From Anoplolepis gracilipes (taxonomy: Eukaryota; Arthropoda; Insecta; Hymenoptera; Formicidae): a stretch of 64,000 nt of DNA. The notes beneath the pieces are model-generated. The model saw nothing but the letters and a program-made list of their open reading frames with translations, had not been told where the DNA came from and did no database searches. The stretch is from NCBI RefSeq assembly GCF_047496725.1, contig NC_132973.1:13340233-13404232 (forward strand), written 5' to 3'. The first letter of the stretch is position 1. Each line of letters begins with the position of its first letter. The position numbers and the translations under genes were made by a program. This document shows, piece by piece, positions 23,651 through 37,358 of this stretch.

Positions 23651-24939
23651 ATATAAAAAATCAAGTAGAGCTTGGCATACTTGCAACAAAAGCACAATCT
23701 GTATTTGACAGAATCTGCTATCACGCCATTAAATATGTTAACAGAATAAAAACTTTACTTCAGACGCAGTTATCAATCTGTTATAATTTTTGTCCGAATC
23801 TGCTTGTATACTACAACATTTCTTTCTGTATTCTATATTAACATTTTGTATACTAACAAGGTTATTGAGGTATTTTTTAATATTAAACTATTTAATATAT
23901 AACTAAAATTTTTGAAAACCAATTTTTTAGGGTATTTTTTTTTAAAGAATTGTTTTAAAATTTGTCGATATATTTTTTAAAAATAAGTTGATAAAACAAA
24001 AGATTGATAAAGTATTAAAGAAAAAAACAACGTTCAAATTTTTCGTATTGATTTTCTTCTTAATCTTATCTTTTTTTACAATAGTAATATTATATAATAT
24101 TATGTAATTATATAATTTTTTTATATTAATTGTAATTTTTTTATTATCTCTTTATATATTCAGCGCTAATATTTTCTGATTTTTATCACACATTATATTT
24201 TTTTTTTGTATCTTTTTTATGCATACAAAATTTGTCGAGTCATTGAGGAACTGGTTATCTCTATTAATGACACATAAAAGAGATACAACGCTATTCAGAT
24301 AATGATATATTTTGCAGATAATCTCAGTATTTACAGAACCACCTTTTTTTTAATGTGATAAATCCTGAAAGTACGAGATCACATTGACATGCAAATGCGA
24401 TGAATATTTACGTTGACATTGAGCAAGTAAATTGTATAATTAAATTTTTCATTTATAATTCTATTATTAACAGAAGCGGAACATTATGTATGTAGCATAA
24501 CTCATTATTACAATTGCATATCTTTTGAATAAATATTTTAAAAAATTTGTCTAATTGATAACATCGCATACATATGTATATATATGTTTATCGAGTACTG
24601 AGTTATTATCGTAGATAATATATATTTGCCTTGTCACGTTTTGATGACATACAAACAGCATAATGTATGACATAACAAAGTGAATGAATAAGTTATTTTC
24701 TGCTGTCACGATTATTGCATTAAAAGTGAAATATATAATATTTTTTACCTTACATTTTATTATCTGTTTGTGATTTTGTATTATGTTATTTAAAATTTTT
24801 TAATATGCTCTATATACTTACTTTCTACATCTTGTATATTTAATAAAAAATTATCCATCTAATACAAAGTACATTCTTGTTTTTTAATATATAGCTAATA
24901 TTTAATTAATTTTTTAAATGTATAGTTAATTTTGCTTAT
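23651..24939. other. AT-rich intergenic sequence, nothing recognised
   Basis: Between the duplicated flanks of copy 3. Poly-T and poly-A rich, no open frame above background, no clear repeat. Confidence 0.5.
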
Positions 24940-25390
24940 AATTTAACTATGTAACTCTGGCATTACACATAAAGTTAATTTTATATTTTAAATTAAATCA
25001 ATGACAATATCAATCAAGCGTTTTTGCGAATATAATATCGCGGCATCGCTTTTTTTCTTAAAGACATGTAATTTAGAACGACAAATATCGTTTTTATGAA
25101 TAAATTATATTTAGAAAATATTTATACTTTCTAATATACTTATTCTTATATATTTTAAAGCACAATATAGACAGTTAAAAATAACAGAAAAATTCTGACG
25201 TATTTCTTTATTTAACTGAAAACACAGAAAAATTAATACATTTTATTTTTATTATTATTTTTAACATATTAGCGATATAATTATTATCGATACCTCGCTG
25301 CTCTCAATGATAACATTCGAATTTTAGAAGAAAATGCACATTCTTCTTCACCTACAAATTCTGTATATATCATAAATAATAGATCAATAG
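24940..25390 (+). repeat. Further copy of the GST intergenic flank
   Basis: Aligns in order with 11010-11500: AAAGTTAATTTTATATTTTAAATTAAATCAA, then a CGCTTTTTTTCTT block, AAAGCACAATATA, CTGACGTATTTCT and AGAAAATGCACATTCTT. It is the block that elsewhere precedes a GST promoter, here 0.5 kb before copy 4. Confidence 0.5.
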
Positions 25391-25907
25391 CTAGATAGAT
25401 AATTTTCGTATAGATCAGATATCCAACAAGTTATTTTATATATTATATGTGTATAAGAGTATCCAGTATTCTTCCATAGTGTTCTCGAAACATGTTTCCA
25501 ACATGACTGATTGATATATACAGTATTCGTCTAACAAGATAGTCAGTCGTTTTCCGTTGGCAACGAGCTCCACATCGGCTGTCAGGCTCTCAATTGTCAC
25601 AAAAGTTACAGATTATTAACAAGGTGAAGAATTATATTTCGTCTCTTCATTTCATAAATTGTCCTTTGATTAAATAGATATAATTTATAAAGTGATATTT
25701 TAATGAATAATCAATATTTTAATGAATATTCAAATTAAAATCAGTTTAAAAATACTTTATAATATAAATACAAAAAATATCCCTAATGTAGGATGATAAA
25801 TTGAACCAAGTATGTGTGAAGAAATATATATGAAGGAGAGTGTATAAAAAATATACTGTTTAAAAGTATATTGTATGTGTTGACCGTGCAAATGTAATTT
25901 TCAGAAC

Positions 25908-27147
25908 ATGTCAACACACAAGCTAATATATTTCAATATCACTGGCCTTGGGGAGCCAATTAGGTTCTTGTTAAATCAAAGTGGCATCAAGTTCGAGGAT
26001 GTTAGAGTCGAAATTGAAGATTGGCCGAAGCTGAAACCTAGTACGTTATATAATTTTACATACTATGATTATAAAATTATAGATAATCTTGACTATAACT
26101 TTCAATTATTCCTTTTTTCCGACTGTGTTTGATTAATTTTATGAAACTTATTTTTTGATTGTTAAATTAATTGTTAAAGACATGTTTTATTATATTCTAT
26201 AATTCAATTGGATTTTAATGAATGTCAGGCATGCCCATGGGACAAATACCGGTGCTCGAGGTCGACGGTAAGCAGTATAATCAATCCAAGGCAATTTCTC
26301 GCTATGTCGCTAAGAAAGGCAATTTGTATGGTTCTAACGAACTCGAGGCCATGGAGATCGATGCTACAGTCGATAATATCGACGATATGAGACTAGGTAT
26401 GAGATTGGTACAGGCACACAGGTACAGGAAAGTTGACAGATCGTAATTACGTAACTGCTATATGTAACACGTACATACATATAACTCATGACTTTTCAGT
26501 TACGTTGACGTAAGATATAAGATATATAGTCAACATATGACATTCACGTTATATACAAGATACATTGTGTCGAAAAAGAGCTAAGATCATCTTTGAAATC
26601 AACAAACTGTACATTATTCCTGAACAATTGTCGCGCTCTACATCATTGTTACTTTTTTCTTTCGCGGTTCTTCTCTCCTTTCGTAAAAAAAATATTATAT
26701 CATTATATGTGTAAAACTTCAACATAGATTAATTCTTGTAGCTCTATCCACCTACTATTGGGAAAAAGATCCCGTTTTCAAGGAGAAACTCAAACAGATC
26801 GCCTTCGAAAAGTGGCCCTTCTTTCTCGACAAGCTCGAGGCTCAAGTTAAGAAAAACGGCGGATACTTTGTTAACGGCAAGGTAAATAATTTTTGAACAT
26901 TTCGCACGTAATGTTGTCTAAATTATTTTTATCTTTGCAAGAATATAAAAATACTTTATCTTTATTTTCCTTTTTTTAGCTATCGTGGGCAGATCTCCTT
27001 TGGACTGCATATTCTGATTATCTAACCGTTGTCCTGAGCGAAGATCCAAATAAAAATCATCCGGAATTAAAGAAATTGGTGGAGAAGGTTCGCGCGCTTC
27101 CCAATATTAAAGCATATATCGAGAAGCGTCCCAAGACTCAAGTGTAA
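25908..27147 (+). CDS. GstS: Sigma-class glutathione S-transferase, copy 4 (diverged, extra intron)
   Basis: Coding exons 25908-26040, 26229-26396, 26742-26881 and 26980-27147 give 202 residues. The first two junctions match copies 1-3. The third intron (26882-26979, after NGGYFVNGK, phase 0) is absent from them. Catalytic Tyr8 (MSTHKLIYFN), GEPIRFLLNQSG, the glutathione site KPSMPMGQIPVLEVDGK, QSKAISRYVAK and LSWADLLWTAYSDYL are present. The C-terminal half (STYYWEKDPVFKEKLKQ, IKAYIEKRPKTQV) is far from the other copies, so it is the older paralogue and probably has its own substrate range. The start ATG follows acceptor TTTTCAG by three bases, so an upstream non-coding exon is expected (a donor-like AAGGTGAAG lies near 25620). 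Poly(A) signal AATAAA at 27332. It converges with the receptor gene. Confidence 0.95.
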
Positions 27148-27331
27148 AAATAAAACAATCTATGTTTTTATACTTTCTTGCTGATTGCACGTATTTTACG
27201 TCTACTGCTAACTCTTTCCACGATATTTTGTAAGAAAATTATATACTAATTATAAGTAGTTTTAGCTGCTTACTTGTAATTTTTTCAAACAATCGCTAAT
27301 ATTGCTATGTAAATGCAAAGAAAATTAATCA

Positions 27332-27337
27332 AATAAA
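27332..27337 (+). terminator. Poly(A) signal of GST copy 4
   Basis: AATAAA within ATCAAATAAAAATG, 185 bases after the stop codon. Confidence 0.55.
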
Positions 27338-27349
27338 AATGTTTTAATT

Positions 27350-28977
27350 TACTTTGTCAAAATCTTTATTTTTAACTTTTTTTTAGAAGAAATTATCTTA
27401 TCATTGTTTTTTTCATTAATGTAGAAATATTCGAGATAATAATCTACGAAAAATTTAAAGATTTTCTGATAAGCACATCTTTCTAAAGTGATAACAGATA
27501 ACTATGTTTATATAACTGTTAACATATTGCAACAGATAATCGTTGCATTTCTATTTAATAAATTATATTGTACAATTACTGTTTATGCAAATAGCAATAG
27601 GAATTCAGCATATACAGCCATATTTATTATTGAGCAAATAAGATATAATTTGGTACAATTAACATGAAGTAGATAACAATAAATGTTGCAGTTTATTTGA
27701 AGTTACCATATATACATGACAAGCTGATGACACCAATACAAAATATCATAACTGCATTGTCCGGTTACAATCATTTTTAAAATTTTATTTTGCCAGCAAT
27801 AGATCACAAAAAATATTAATCTTTTTATAATTTCATAATTTTACAACTTTAATTCGTGTAGTTTTGTATTTAATCTTTAATACTTTGTTCTCCTATTTAT
27901 AATTAATAAATAAAAAATTATTGGAAAAGGAGAGAGAAAATTAGCATACACGAATAATTCTTCTCAAAAATAAGTTTTGCTTTAGATTTGATATTTATCA
28001 ATGTTATCAAAATGTGTCAAAATGTTATCAAAATTTTGTACAATTTTTGACTTACTTTTCTATTTGCTTGGTAATGAGAGATAATGAGACAATAAAAATA
28101 TATTTTTAAAAAAAGTGACATGATTTTCAATTCTGTACAAATTTTTAGACTTTTTTAATTCTACTTTCATAATTTTGATTGTGATTAATATTAAAATCTT
28201 TTGTACAATTAGAATTATAAATTTATCACGAAATATTAATATCGACAATGGACAAAGAAGCTTGCACGGTTTTACATGTGATAGGTCGTTTGACACATTA
28301 GAACTTTGCGTTATCAACAAAAACATCTTTATCATCATGTTTATTATATATACATGTTTACATTTTTAGGAACGCTGATACTGTAAATTATATCCGCGTG
28401 AGACTAGCATTATTAACAGTCATGCTGGGCAGAGAAGTACAATGTTTATAAATGTATGTAATTTAAATATCAAGCATTTAATCGTTTCATTTCACGATTT
28501 CCGATTACTTGCATAAAATCACACTGACAGTAATTATTTCTGTCAACACTCGAATCACAGGTGATGACTTTATATTTTTTACATTTTTTTTTTCTTTGCT
28601 ATTTGTTTTATAATATATTTACACACACATTTTTTTGAATAATCGGATTAATATTATTTTCTCTTTTTACAATAATAATTTCACGAAAACTGACTCAGAT
28701 TCGTCACATGTTCCGCAATTCATCTTGATGATGCAATATGTTCCTGCATTTTGTCCGACATTTAGATCCACAATTATACCGAGATTTGCAAATTATTAAA
28801 CTCTTTAATTGCAGGTAACAATATATGTTCTCATATAAGATTACATAGATGTCATAGTGTGCACTGTCAAAATCTTCATATTAAAAGACTTTATAAATCT
28901 GCATACGAAGACTGTATCGCGTCAACTTAGAGAAACGTCTATTTCGAGAAGTGACGTTTTGCCTCTATGATCGGATG
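27350..28977. other. Convergent intergenic region; likely holds receptor 3'UTR
   Basis: AT-rich sequence between the fourth GST and the minus-strand receptor. TTTATT at about 28339 and other places would read AATAAA on the minus strand and could end the receptor transcript. The small opposing open frames at 28060-28369 resemble no known protein. Confidence 0.4.
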
Positions 28978-31900
28978 TCAGGTAACAAGATCGAAATTCA
29001 ACTCGCCCATGTATCGAGCCAGCTCAGAGCCGGTAAACTCGGTCTCATCGAGATCCTGAAGGCTGGAATTGCTGATCGTGTTGGCGCTCTCGATGCTTGG
29101 GTGACTCTGGAATCGCGGTGACATTACTAAGACCGGCGTTTTCTCCGATTTCGGCCTCGGTGGGCTGGTCAATGAATTTTTTCGATGCTGCGTGAAAAAT
29201 CCTTTTGTGCCGAAACCCAATCTTTCCGTAAGGATCCCTGCTGGAAATGCCAGACATCTGATTATATTTTACCCCTAACTTTCGTCGGGACATATGAATA
29301 AGAATTGAAGCAAATAATTGCAAGAAAAAATATATATAGAAAGAAAGAGAGAAGCATTTATTTTAAAAACAACTCTTTTCTATAATTAATATTTTCTCTT
29401 CAATTTTGAAATATTTGCTTTCAAATCTTATTGCTATCTGCAAACGTTTATTATTCTTTGTTTATGCAAAATAATACAATTTTTATTTAAATTTTGTTTT
29501 AATAAGTTGAGATAAAAACGTTTGAATTTTTATTATTTATATTTTCGCAAAATATAATATTCATTTTATATGTATATAACTATGCAGATGCATAATAGAT
29601 TATATGGACGTATTCTCTTGGAAAAAATAAATTCGTTAACTAAAAAAGGATTTGTTTTATTGATTTAAGGATCGCTGATAGGAATAGGACCTACGGATTA
29701 ACTGACGTCGCGAAAGCACGAGGGCAGATGCTACCTAAAGTGACAGATTTCGGCGACCTATGTATCCTCGGCAGACACTCATTCGTGGTCATGTTGTTGT
29801 TGCCCTCGTTGTTGAAACCCTGCTTGCTCAACGATGTCATCATGGTGAGCTGACTGGAATTTGAGTCCCTCGACATGCTTCTAGCATATTCCCGCCAGCC
29901 CACGGTCTCCCTAATTGCGACAACATGTCGTATTTGTTGCTCGCTCCGTGATTTCGCGAGTCCATTCACCTCGCAGGAATTTACGTTATTCGTAAGCGCA
30001 ATATGCGTTAATCGCTGCTGCTCATCGCTGATGGACATGGAGGGTGAGTGTTGGACATCATTGAATCGATGCGTCATAGACTTCTGACACCGCAAACTGC
30101 TATAATTCGGTTGTCGAAGGCTACTCCTGTGAGAGGAACACTTCCTGACGCAATTCTTAGATAGCATCGACTGTAAGAAAAGATTACACAAAATTATGCT
30201 TATAGAATTTTTAAACTTTTTGATCTTTGTAATTTAATTTTGTCATTATAATTGACGTATTAACGATAACGGACAAGAAACTATATACATGTTCTAGTTA
30301 AGTTAAGAACTTTTAGAATTAGGTTAAACAGCAAAAAGTTAAAAATTATTACGTAGGTACTATCATATTTTTCTATTTATCATAAGCACGACTACAAGAT
30401 TATAAACTGGCTTATAAAGGAAAAAAATTAAAATCTTAAATGAAAAATTAACCGCTCCTTAAATTCTAAATCAATAATAACATTTAGCGATAAGAGCAAT
30501 GAATACATTGTGTAAATTAATATTTAATGTAGATATATTACATTAATAATTTAAAATTATTCTAAATTAATGAGTACGCATACGTTTCTATCCCCGTTGA
30601 GATTCTCTTCAGTGCGATAATTTGACGTTTGATCTATTACGACCAAATTGCGTGACGAAGATGTGATGTTATAATATATTTAAGTTCAAATCTCGTGTAA
30701 ATAATGTGTTGCCTCATATGTCAACATGAAGGATGGTAATGATCAGTCTACAATTTTAGATAGAATCCTGGAACCTAAACATATTATAACATTACATTTT
30801 CGTCACGCAATTTTGTGATAATGGATCAAACGTCAAATTATCGCACTGAAGAGAATTCCAACGATGATAGAAACGTATGCGTACTAATTAATTTAGAATA
30901 ATTTTAAATTATTAATGTAATATATCTACATTAAATATTAATTTACACAATGTATTTATGGATTTTTTAAACAGCTGAAACATTAACCTATATATATTCA
31001 TTCACTTATAGCCAATTGTTATTATTGATGATGAAAAAAATTAACTTATTAAATCCAGTTCATTGGAAGAACTCGAAAACTCACCTTGAAAGCTTCTCTG
31101 AATTTGTTGGACATGATATTGTAGAGAAGCGGGTTTACTGTGGTGGATAGATAATAGAATACTCCTGACACATATGTGAGCGTGGTATACACTACGATCA
31201 GGGCATCTTCTGGTTCAGATGCGGTGCTCTGCGCATATACGGCCAGTAGTCTTTGTGCGTGAAATGGTGCCCAGCAGATAAAAAAAGCTACCACCACTGC
31301 GACTAGAACAAGAAGGATATTTCATTAGCAGGAAGCAGAGCGAGGTTTATTTGGATCCTCAGTTTCTCGAGCGTGTAAGATTGGGTGTAAAATGAAATGA
31401 AACCTATATCTTCTATACAGTAAGATTAACGCGTAGTTTGATTAAATTACTTACGCGTCTTATAATTTACAGGAACTAAACAGGTCCGGGTGTTCTTTAT
31501 AAAAGTACTCGAAACTTGTAAACTTTTATCGATAATTTAAATTGGAAGGAATCGTGTATAATAAGTAACTTTGTAGCAATGATAATTAATTCCCGAGAAT
31601 ATTAAGAGAAATAGTAACGTTAGAAATACTTTTAAAACTTTTAATTATTTTTTTAATACACAAAAATTTTTATATATGAAATTAATTCATTATTAAAGTA
31701 TAACTTTGTAGTGAAATTTGTTGAATAAATCTTTTCCATTAAACATTATAGCAGCTATAAATAAGTTATCTATATTCTTAATATTAATTTGTTAAATTAA
31801 AATTAGATGTTGTTTTGGAATTAATAGATTAAGAAATTAGCCATTTACGAAATGCGAACAAATTCAACAATTGTTTACTATGAGTTGTTAATTCTATGAG

Positions 31901-34900
31901 CTTTATGAAATGTAATAAGAAAAAGCTTAATAACAAATAATGCTGAAACTGTTTGTCTATTATACATTTGTCGTTTTAGATCACGTTCCGCGACTTCATT
32001 ACTTTGTACAAAGAAAAGGAACTTTTATTATGTCTATTATTCTTCACTATGTGAAACATTGGAGTTTTCGAGAGGTAAGATAATCAAAGTTCATTCGGAG
32101 AGATTTTCGCATAGAACATGTCAGGTCATCAAAAGGAAAAATGCACTGTTTCATTAAGTAGAGTGGTTGGTGAAACTTAGGAAATGCTATTACGATGTGA
32201 ATACCATGACAGAAAACGGCGTGTGCTTTTTACTAACTAAGACGAATCTATGATTTTCTCACTTCTCAGATATTTCTCGACTTCTGCGATCTCCAGGTAG
32301 AGCTTTCGTTCTTTCATTATACGCGCGCAAACATCCTTTGGCTATATAATTTTTATATATCCCGCTTTTATATTTTTCACTTATAAGGTGCGATGAGACA
32401 TTTAAAAGATAAATTTTCTGAAAAGACCATCTCTTTCGAGGTTGAGTCTTATATTGTTAGTAAATTGATATTATAAAAATGTATAGTCATAACATTGAAA
32501 TAATGTTTAATCATGTTTATAATTAATTAATAATCTTTACTTTGATCATTTATTCAGTGGTAAAGAGTAGAAACTTTTAACTTTCCTTTAAACTTTTGAC
32601 GCTAAGCATGCTTTTCATATTTGTTAATCTTAAAACTAAGCATATAAAAATGCCTTCCAAATACTTCTTATCTATTCATAGATAATACTAATATAAAAGA
32701 AGTTGAAAATTTACGAGCCACATATTGCAAAGACAAATGCAATTAAATTCCTCACGCGTCCCATTTTCTCGATAGTAAACAGCATGTTGCGAGCAATTGC
32801 GACGGATTTGTTGCCTAACTCATGTACATTCTGTAAATAAATTCTTGGCACGATAGTCGTAATGATTGTCTTCCACATTTGAGAGAAGAAAAAGACGATA
32901 TAATGCCCATTGAAAAATTCTTGAGGAATTATGACTGCGACGAGCAAAACTTGAAAAAGTTGCTAAACGGCTATAAAGATTCTAGGCACGGAATAACAAT
33001 GTTGGAAAATAAGCAAGAAATTAATGAGTTTTATGGAAAATAATAGCTTTATAAGTAATGCTGTAATATAATAATTAATAATAAATAATGGGCATAATTC
33101 GTAAAAATTAATCCACGCTAAAGAAACAAAAAGAGAAAGAGAGAGCCGAATAAAAGTCTAGAAAATTTATTATAAGAATATTATCATAACATTTCTCTTC
33201 ATAAGTTTTAGGTATTAAAATTTTCGTGCCTAAGAAGCAGAAATATGTAAATATAAGCCGAAATTTAAATATATTTATTAATATTTATTTATATTATTAA
33301 ATTTATATATATTTTATCTTTAATAATTAATACATATTTAATATTTAAAATCTTATTATTTTATATATAATATCTTTAATTATATTATATATAAAATTAT
33401 ATTTACTTATTTATATTATTTAGTTATTTATTTAAATTATTTTCCTCTCTAAAAAAATTAAATTTTACATAATAAAAATAATATATACATAAATAGTTAA
33501 CATACGCAACATCAAAGACGCGTTATGTCATAAATATTTTAACAAATTTAGGAAAAGATTAATGGATAATGAAAAAAAAATCGATACATAAGACTTATAA
33601 TATAAAAATAGTATAACATATAAAAAAAGAGCAGTTTTTTGCCTTTTTTTATTTATACAGAATATTAAAGGATGAAGAATGTGACAGCTGTCAAAGTAGT
33701 GAATAACTTATATGTAGGGCTGCGTAAAGTTTTTAAACTGACTTACGCAAATTTTCGCGTAACAGTAGTAAAAGTTGAAGAGTTATATATTACCAATGAA
33801 AGAATACTTTCATACTTTTAAAACTTGAAACTAATTCAGTATAATTACTTTAAGACTTATAGTCAATCATAAATATTGAACTTTTTTAATTTATAAATTT
33901 ACATCAACTTAAGAGAATTCAATATTTAAAGGGAAACATTCTTCATATCTTTGAAAGGAACACTTGATTCCAATTGTAAAAAAAGTTTGCAAGAAAAATT
34001 GAGCAGAAGACGCAATTTGTTAGATAAATAATTGAAATAAAAAGAGAGAGGGAGAGAGAGAAAAAAAGAGAGAACTCGTAATTTATTAAAAATACGTATC
34101 TTAAATAAGAGATATCAGATTATACAATTGCTCTAATTTTCTCTGCAAAAAAACAACAGTAAAACATTACGAACTCTTCGTTCTGTCAAAGATGTTAGAA
34201 GATGTTCATAATACATATTTTCTGTAATATTTTTTCTATTAAACGTGTTGAGAAAAGTTTTTTTTATAATCCGAAAAACGTTCTATATAGTTTCCAAGAA
34301 ACAATGTTTGTTGATAACTTTTTTACAATTCACGGGGTATTGTATCCATGAATATATGCAGATAGATGAACAATCAAAAGCATCAACGGTAACATTGATT
34401 CGAAACATCGTTTTTATATTTCGTAGCGGTTATTCAGTAAAAAATATTCGGTAGCGTGGAAACAGAAAAATACGTACATACGTTATTTCCTTTTCTTTTT
34501 TTTTGGTGAAAGGGAAATCGATTTTATTGTTACGTCGAACAAACGAAATTCGCCCACAATACGAACGGTACAATGATCATATTTTTATTTCGATTATCCC
34601 TTTGGCTGATTGTGAGACATTTGAAAGATAAGCGATCCCATATGGATCATAAATTCGATGAACAGACTATATCACAGCTTTGTAATAATTTTCTATTTCC
34701 AGATTCAGTTGAACGATTGATTTGTATTACATCTGGATAATATTATGCGGAATGAACAACATGTATTAGCGTTACGTTTTTATCTTTTATTATACCGTGT
34801 TTAAATATTTATGTTATTATCTCATGTCATAAATATATTGTTTTATAAATGCACAATTTAATTAGCGAAGAATTATGAAAAAGTCACGCATATTATAGAA

Positions 34901-37312
34901 CATAAATATTCGTTTAATTTTATTTGCTTAAAAAACTTTTTATGTTTATTAGTGTGTATATACACGTAAGATTTACTGTTCTATTGGCACTGTGATATTG
35001 CAGATAAGTATATATGTGATGTGAGAAATAAAATCTATATCTTTGGCTCGATAAATCCACAAGTGGTTGTTTCCTAGTTGAGGTAATTACATATCGCCCC
35101 TATCAATAACTTATTGCGTCTCCGCATGATGATATAAGGCGTACAATTATATATATTATACACACATACATACATGTGTGTGTGTAATGTTTTTTAATTA
35201 TATTTCTTAGTATGTTATAAATAAAATATATTATCTCTCGATATATTATATAAGAAACAATCAGAGAAGAAACTCAAAGAATCAAAATTACCTCCTAATA
35301 CTAATTTGAGATTGACTTTGAGAAATCTAGGGATTCAGCAATTTGATTAATTTTTATTTATTATAATAAAAAAGTGAGATATTAATAGATATGATATAAA
35401 TATATGATATTTCTTAAATATTGTTATTTCGCGATTTATGAACATGGATTCGATGTCTTTTATGCGTTCGTATTATTTTATTTAGTAGACCTTTTGATAT
35501 ACTATCATTTATTTCATTATGATAATAATCGCAGCAAAGCGGACTTTTCTAATCCAATTAAGTGTGTTTTCGCACTCTTCACTTATTTGTGAAAAACGTG
35601 ATTGAGTAATCTTCGTCTTCGATCGGCATAGAAGGGGAAAGATAAAGATGCACGTGTGGTAAGCACACTAACTTTTTCTTTTTTTTCAGGGAGCACGTAT
35701 TAGCCCTCTGGATAGGAAAAGTAAATGAAGAGAGAAGTCTTAAATACATGTCAGAAAGAGAAATAAATTAATTTACTGGAGATCTGATTTTTCTTCTCCT
35801 TTGCCCTGCAGGGCTATTCTGTAACGTTTAACGCATGCGTTATGATATTCTGTCTTTTTTTTACTTATTAAGAAAGAAAAAGACAGCCATATTGTAACGC
35901 ATGCGTGAAAAGTTACAGAATAGCTCTGCTGATGACCAAACAGATTGATAAATCAATATGGTGCACGAACAGCGAATGAGACAACAAGTAAACAGCTATT
36001 ATCTCGATGACATTTTGTGATATCCAGAAATCGAAAGTAAGAGGGTTCGACGTTTTAGTATTTTTAGTGCAGCACACGTGATCCTCGACTACCATCTGGT
36101 AACTGTTAGTTTAGGACGCAGAATGTGCGTAAAATCTATGATGTTATTTGGAATTCTTATATATCGAAGAACTATAAAATGTAAATTTAGACCATATTTC
36201 CGCAAATTTTATTCATCTTTAGATTATACCAAAAATTAAATATCCCGTGTTTAAATATAAAAGCTTGTCAACTGTGAAAAATTTCTTCTTTCTTTTTGTT
36301 AGATTTTCATCCAGTAAAATACCATGCTGTATGGGAAGTAGTTAAAACTTCTTAACTAACAATAAGTATGATGTATTCTCTAGTTCTAGAATATACATCA
36401 ATTAGTCCAGTTCCTTTGACTGAATAACTTTATTCTTAATAATATATTCTTTTGATAATTTTTGAAAATTTTTAGAAAATTCTTTTTTGATATATCGTAC
36501 GCGATCGTACAAATCTCTATTTATAAAAAATTTACGGACAGCGTCTTTCCGAGAGTTTGTTTATATAATATTTTTTCGTCAGAATGTTAATTGCGTAAGG
36601 GCGTAAAATTTGATCTCGTAACAGCTGTATTTGCATTTATTCGTTCCTTCGTGAGGTATAATAATTATTTCTTTTTCGGTTAACGGTAATTATTATATTT
36701 ATATAATGTATAGAGTTTTAGGAATAAGTTATGTTTGGCTTGCATCAAACAGTTAAAAAAAGTAAGGACGAATAAATCTTTTTAAATTGTTTGTTGTCGA
36801 ATCGCTGACACGAATAATAATTTGTAGCTTAAAACTTATGCAAATTGCTATCATTATTTATTAGCATAAATATGGACATGATTAACAAGAAATACGAAAA
36901 TATTGTACGATCAGGAATTATTGGGGCTTTACGTAAGTAGATTGTGATCGGAAAATAAACTGGAATCGTCCAGTTGTATATCGGGAGAAAGAGAAAGAGT
37001 GAGAAAGAACAAAAATGTGTACAAGTAAAATAATGAAAAATATATAACCGACAATCATGTTTTGTTTCTATCTTTTTCTTATCAGAAACTATCATTTAAT
37101 AAAAAAGTAAACAAATTTATGTAAATTATTCTGGCAATTACACACATAATTCAAAGATAACTAATGTGTTCTTAATAAATACGATTTAATTCGAATGTTT
37201 GTTATAAATACGATATTTAAAATTGATATATATATATTACTCTGATGCACATTTTTTCATATTTATAAAAATAATTGTTAGTGTCTTATTATATTGATAT
37301 CTTTATCATCCA

Positions 37313-37358
<46 letters not shown>

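Noticed and set aside
29045..29323. Alternative frame through the last receptor exon, ending in SGSR
   Set aside because: It does not phase with the preceding exon, while the other frame joins at 29237 and gives an S/T-rich tail ending ELNFDLVT.
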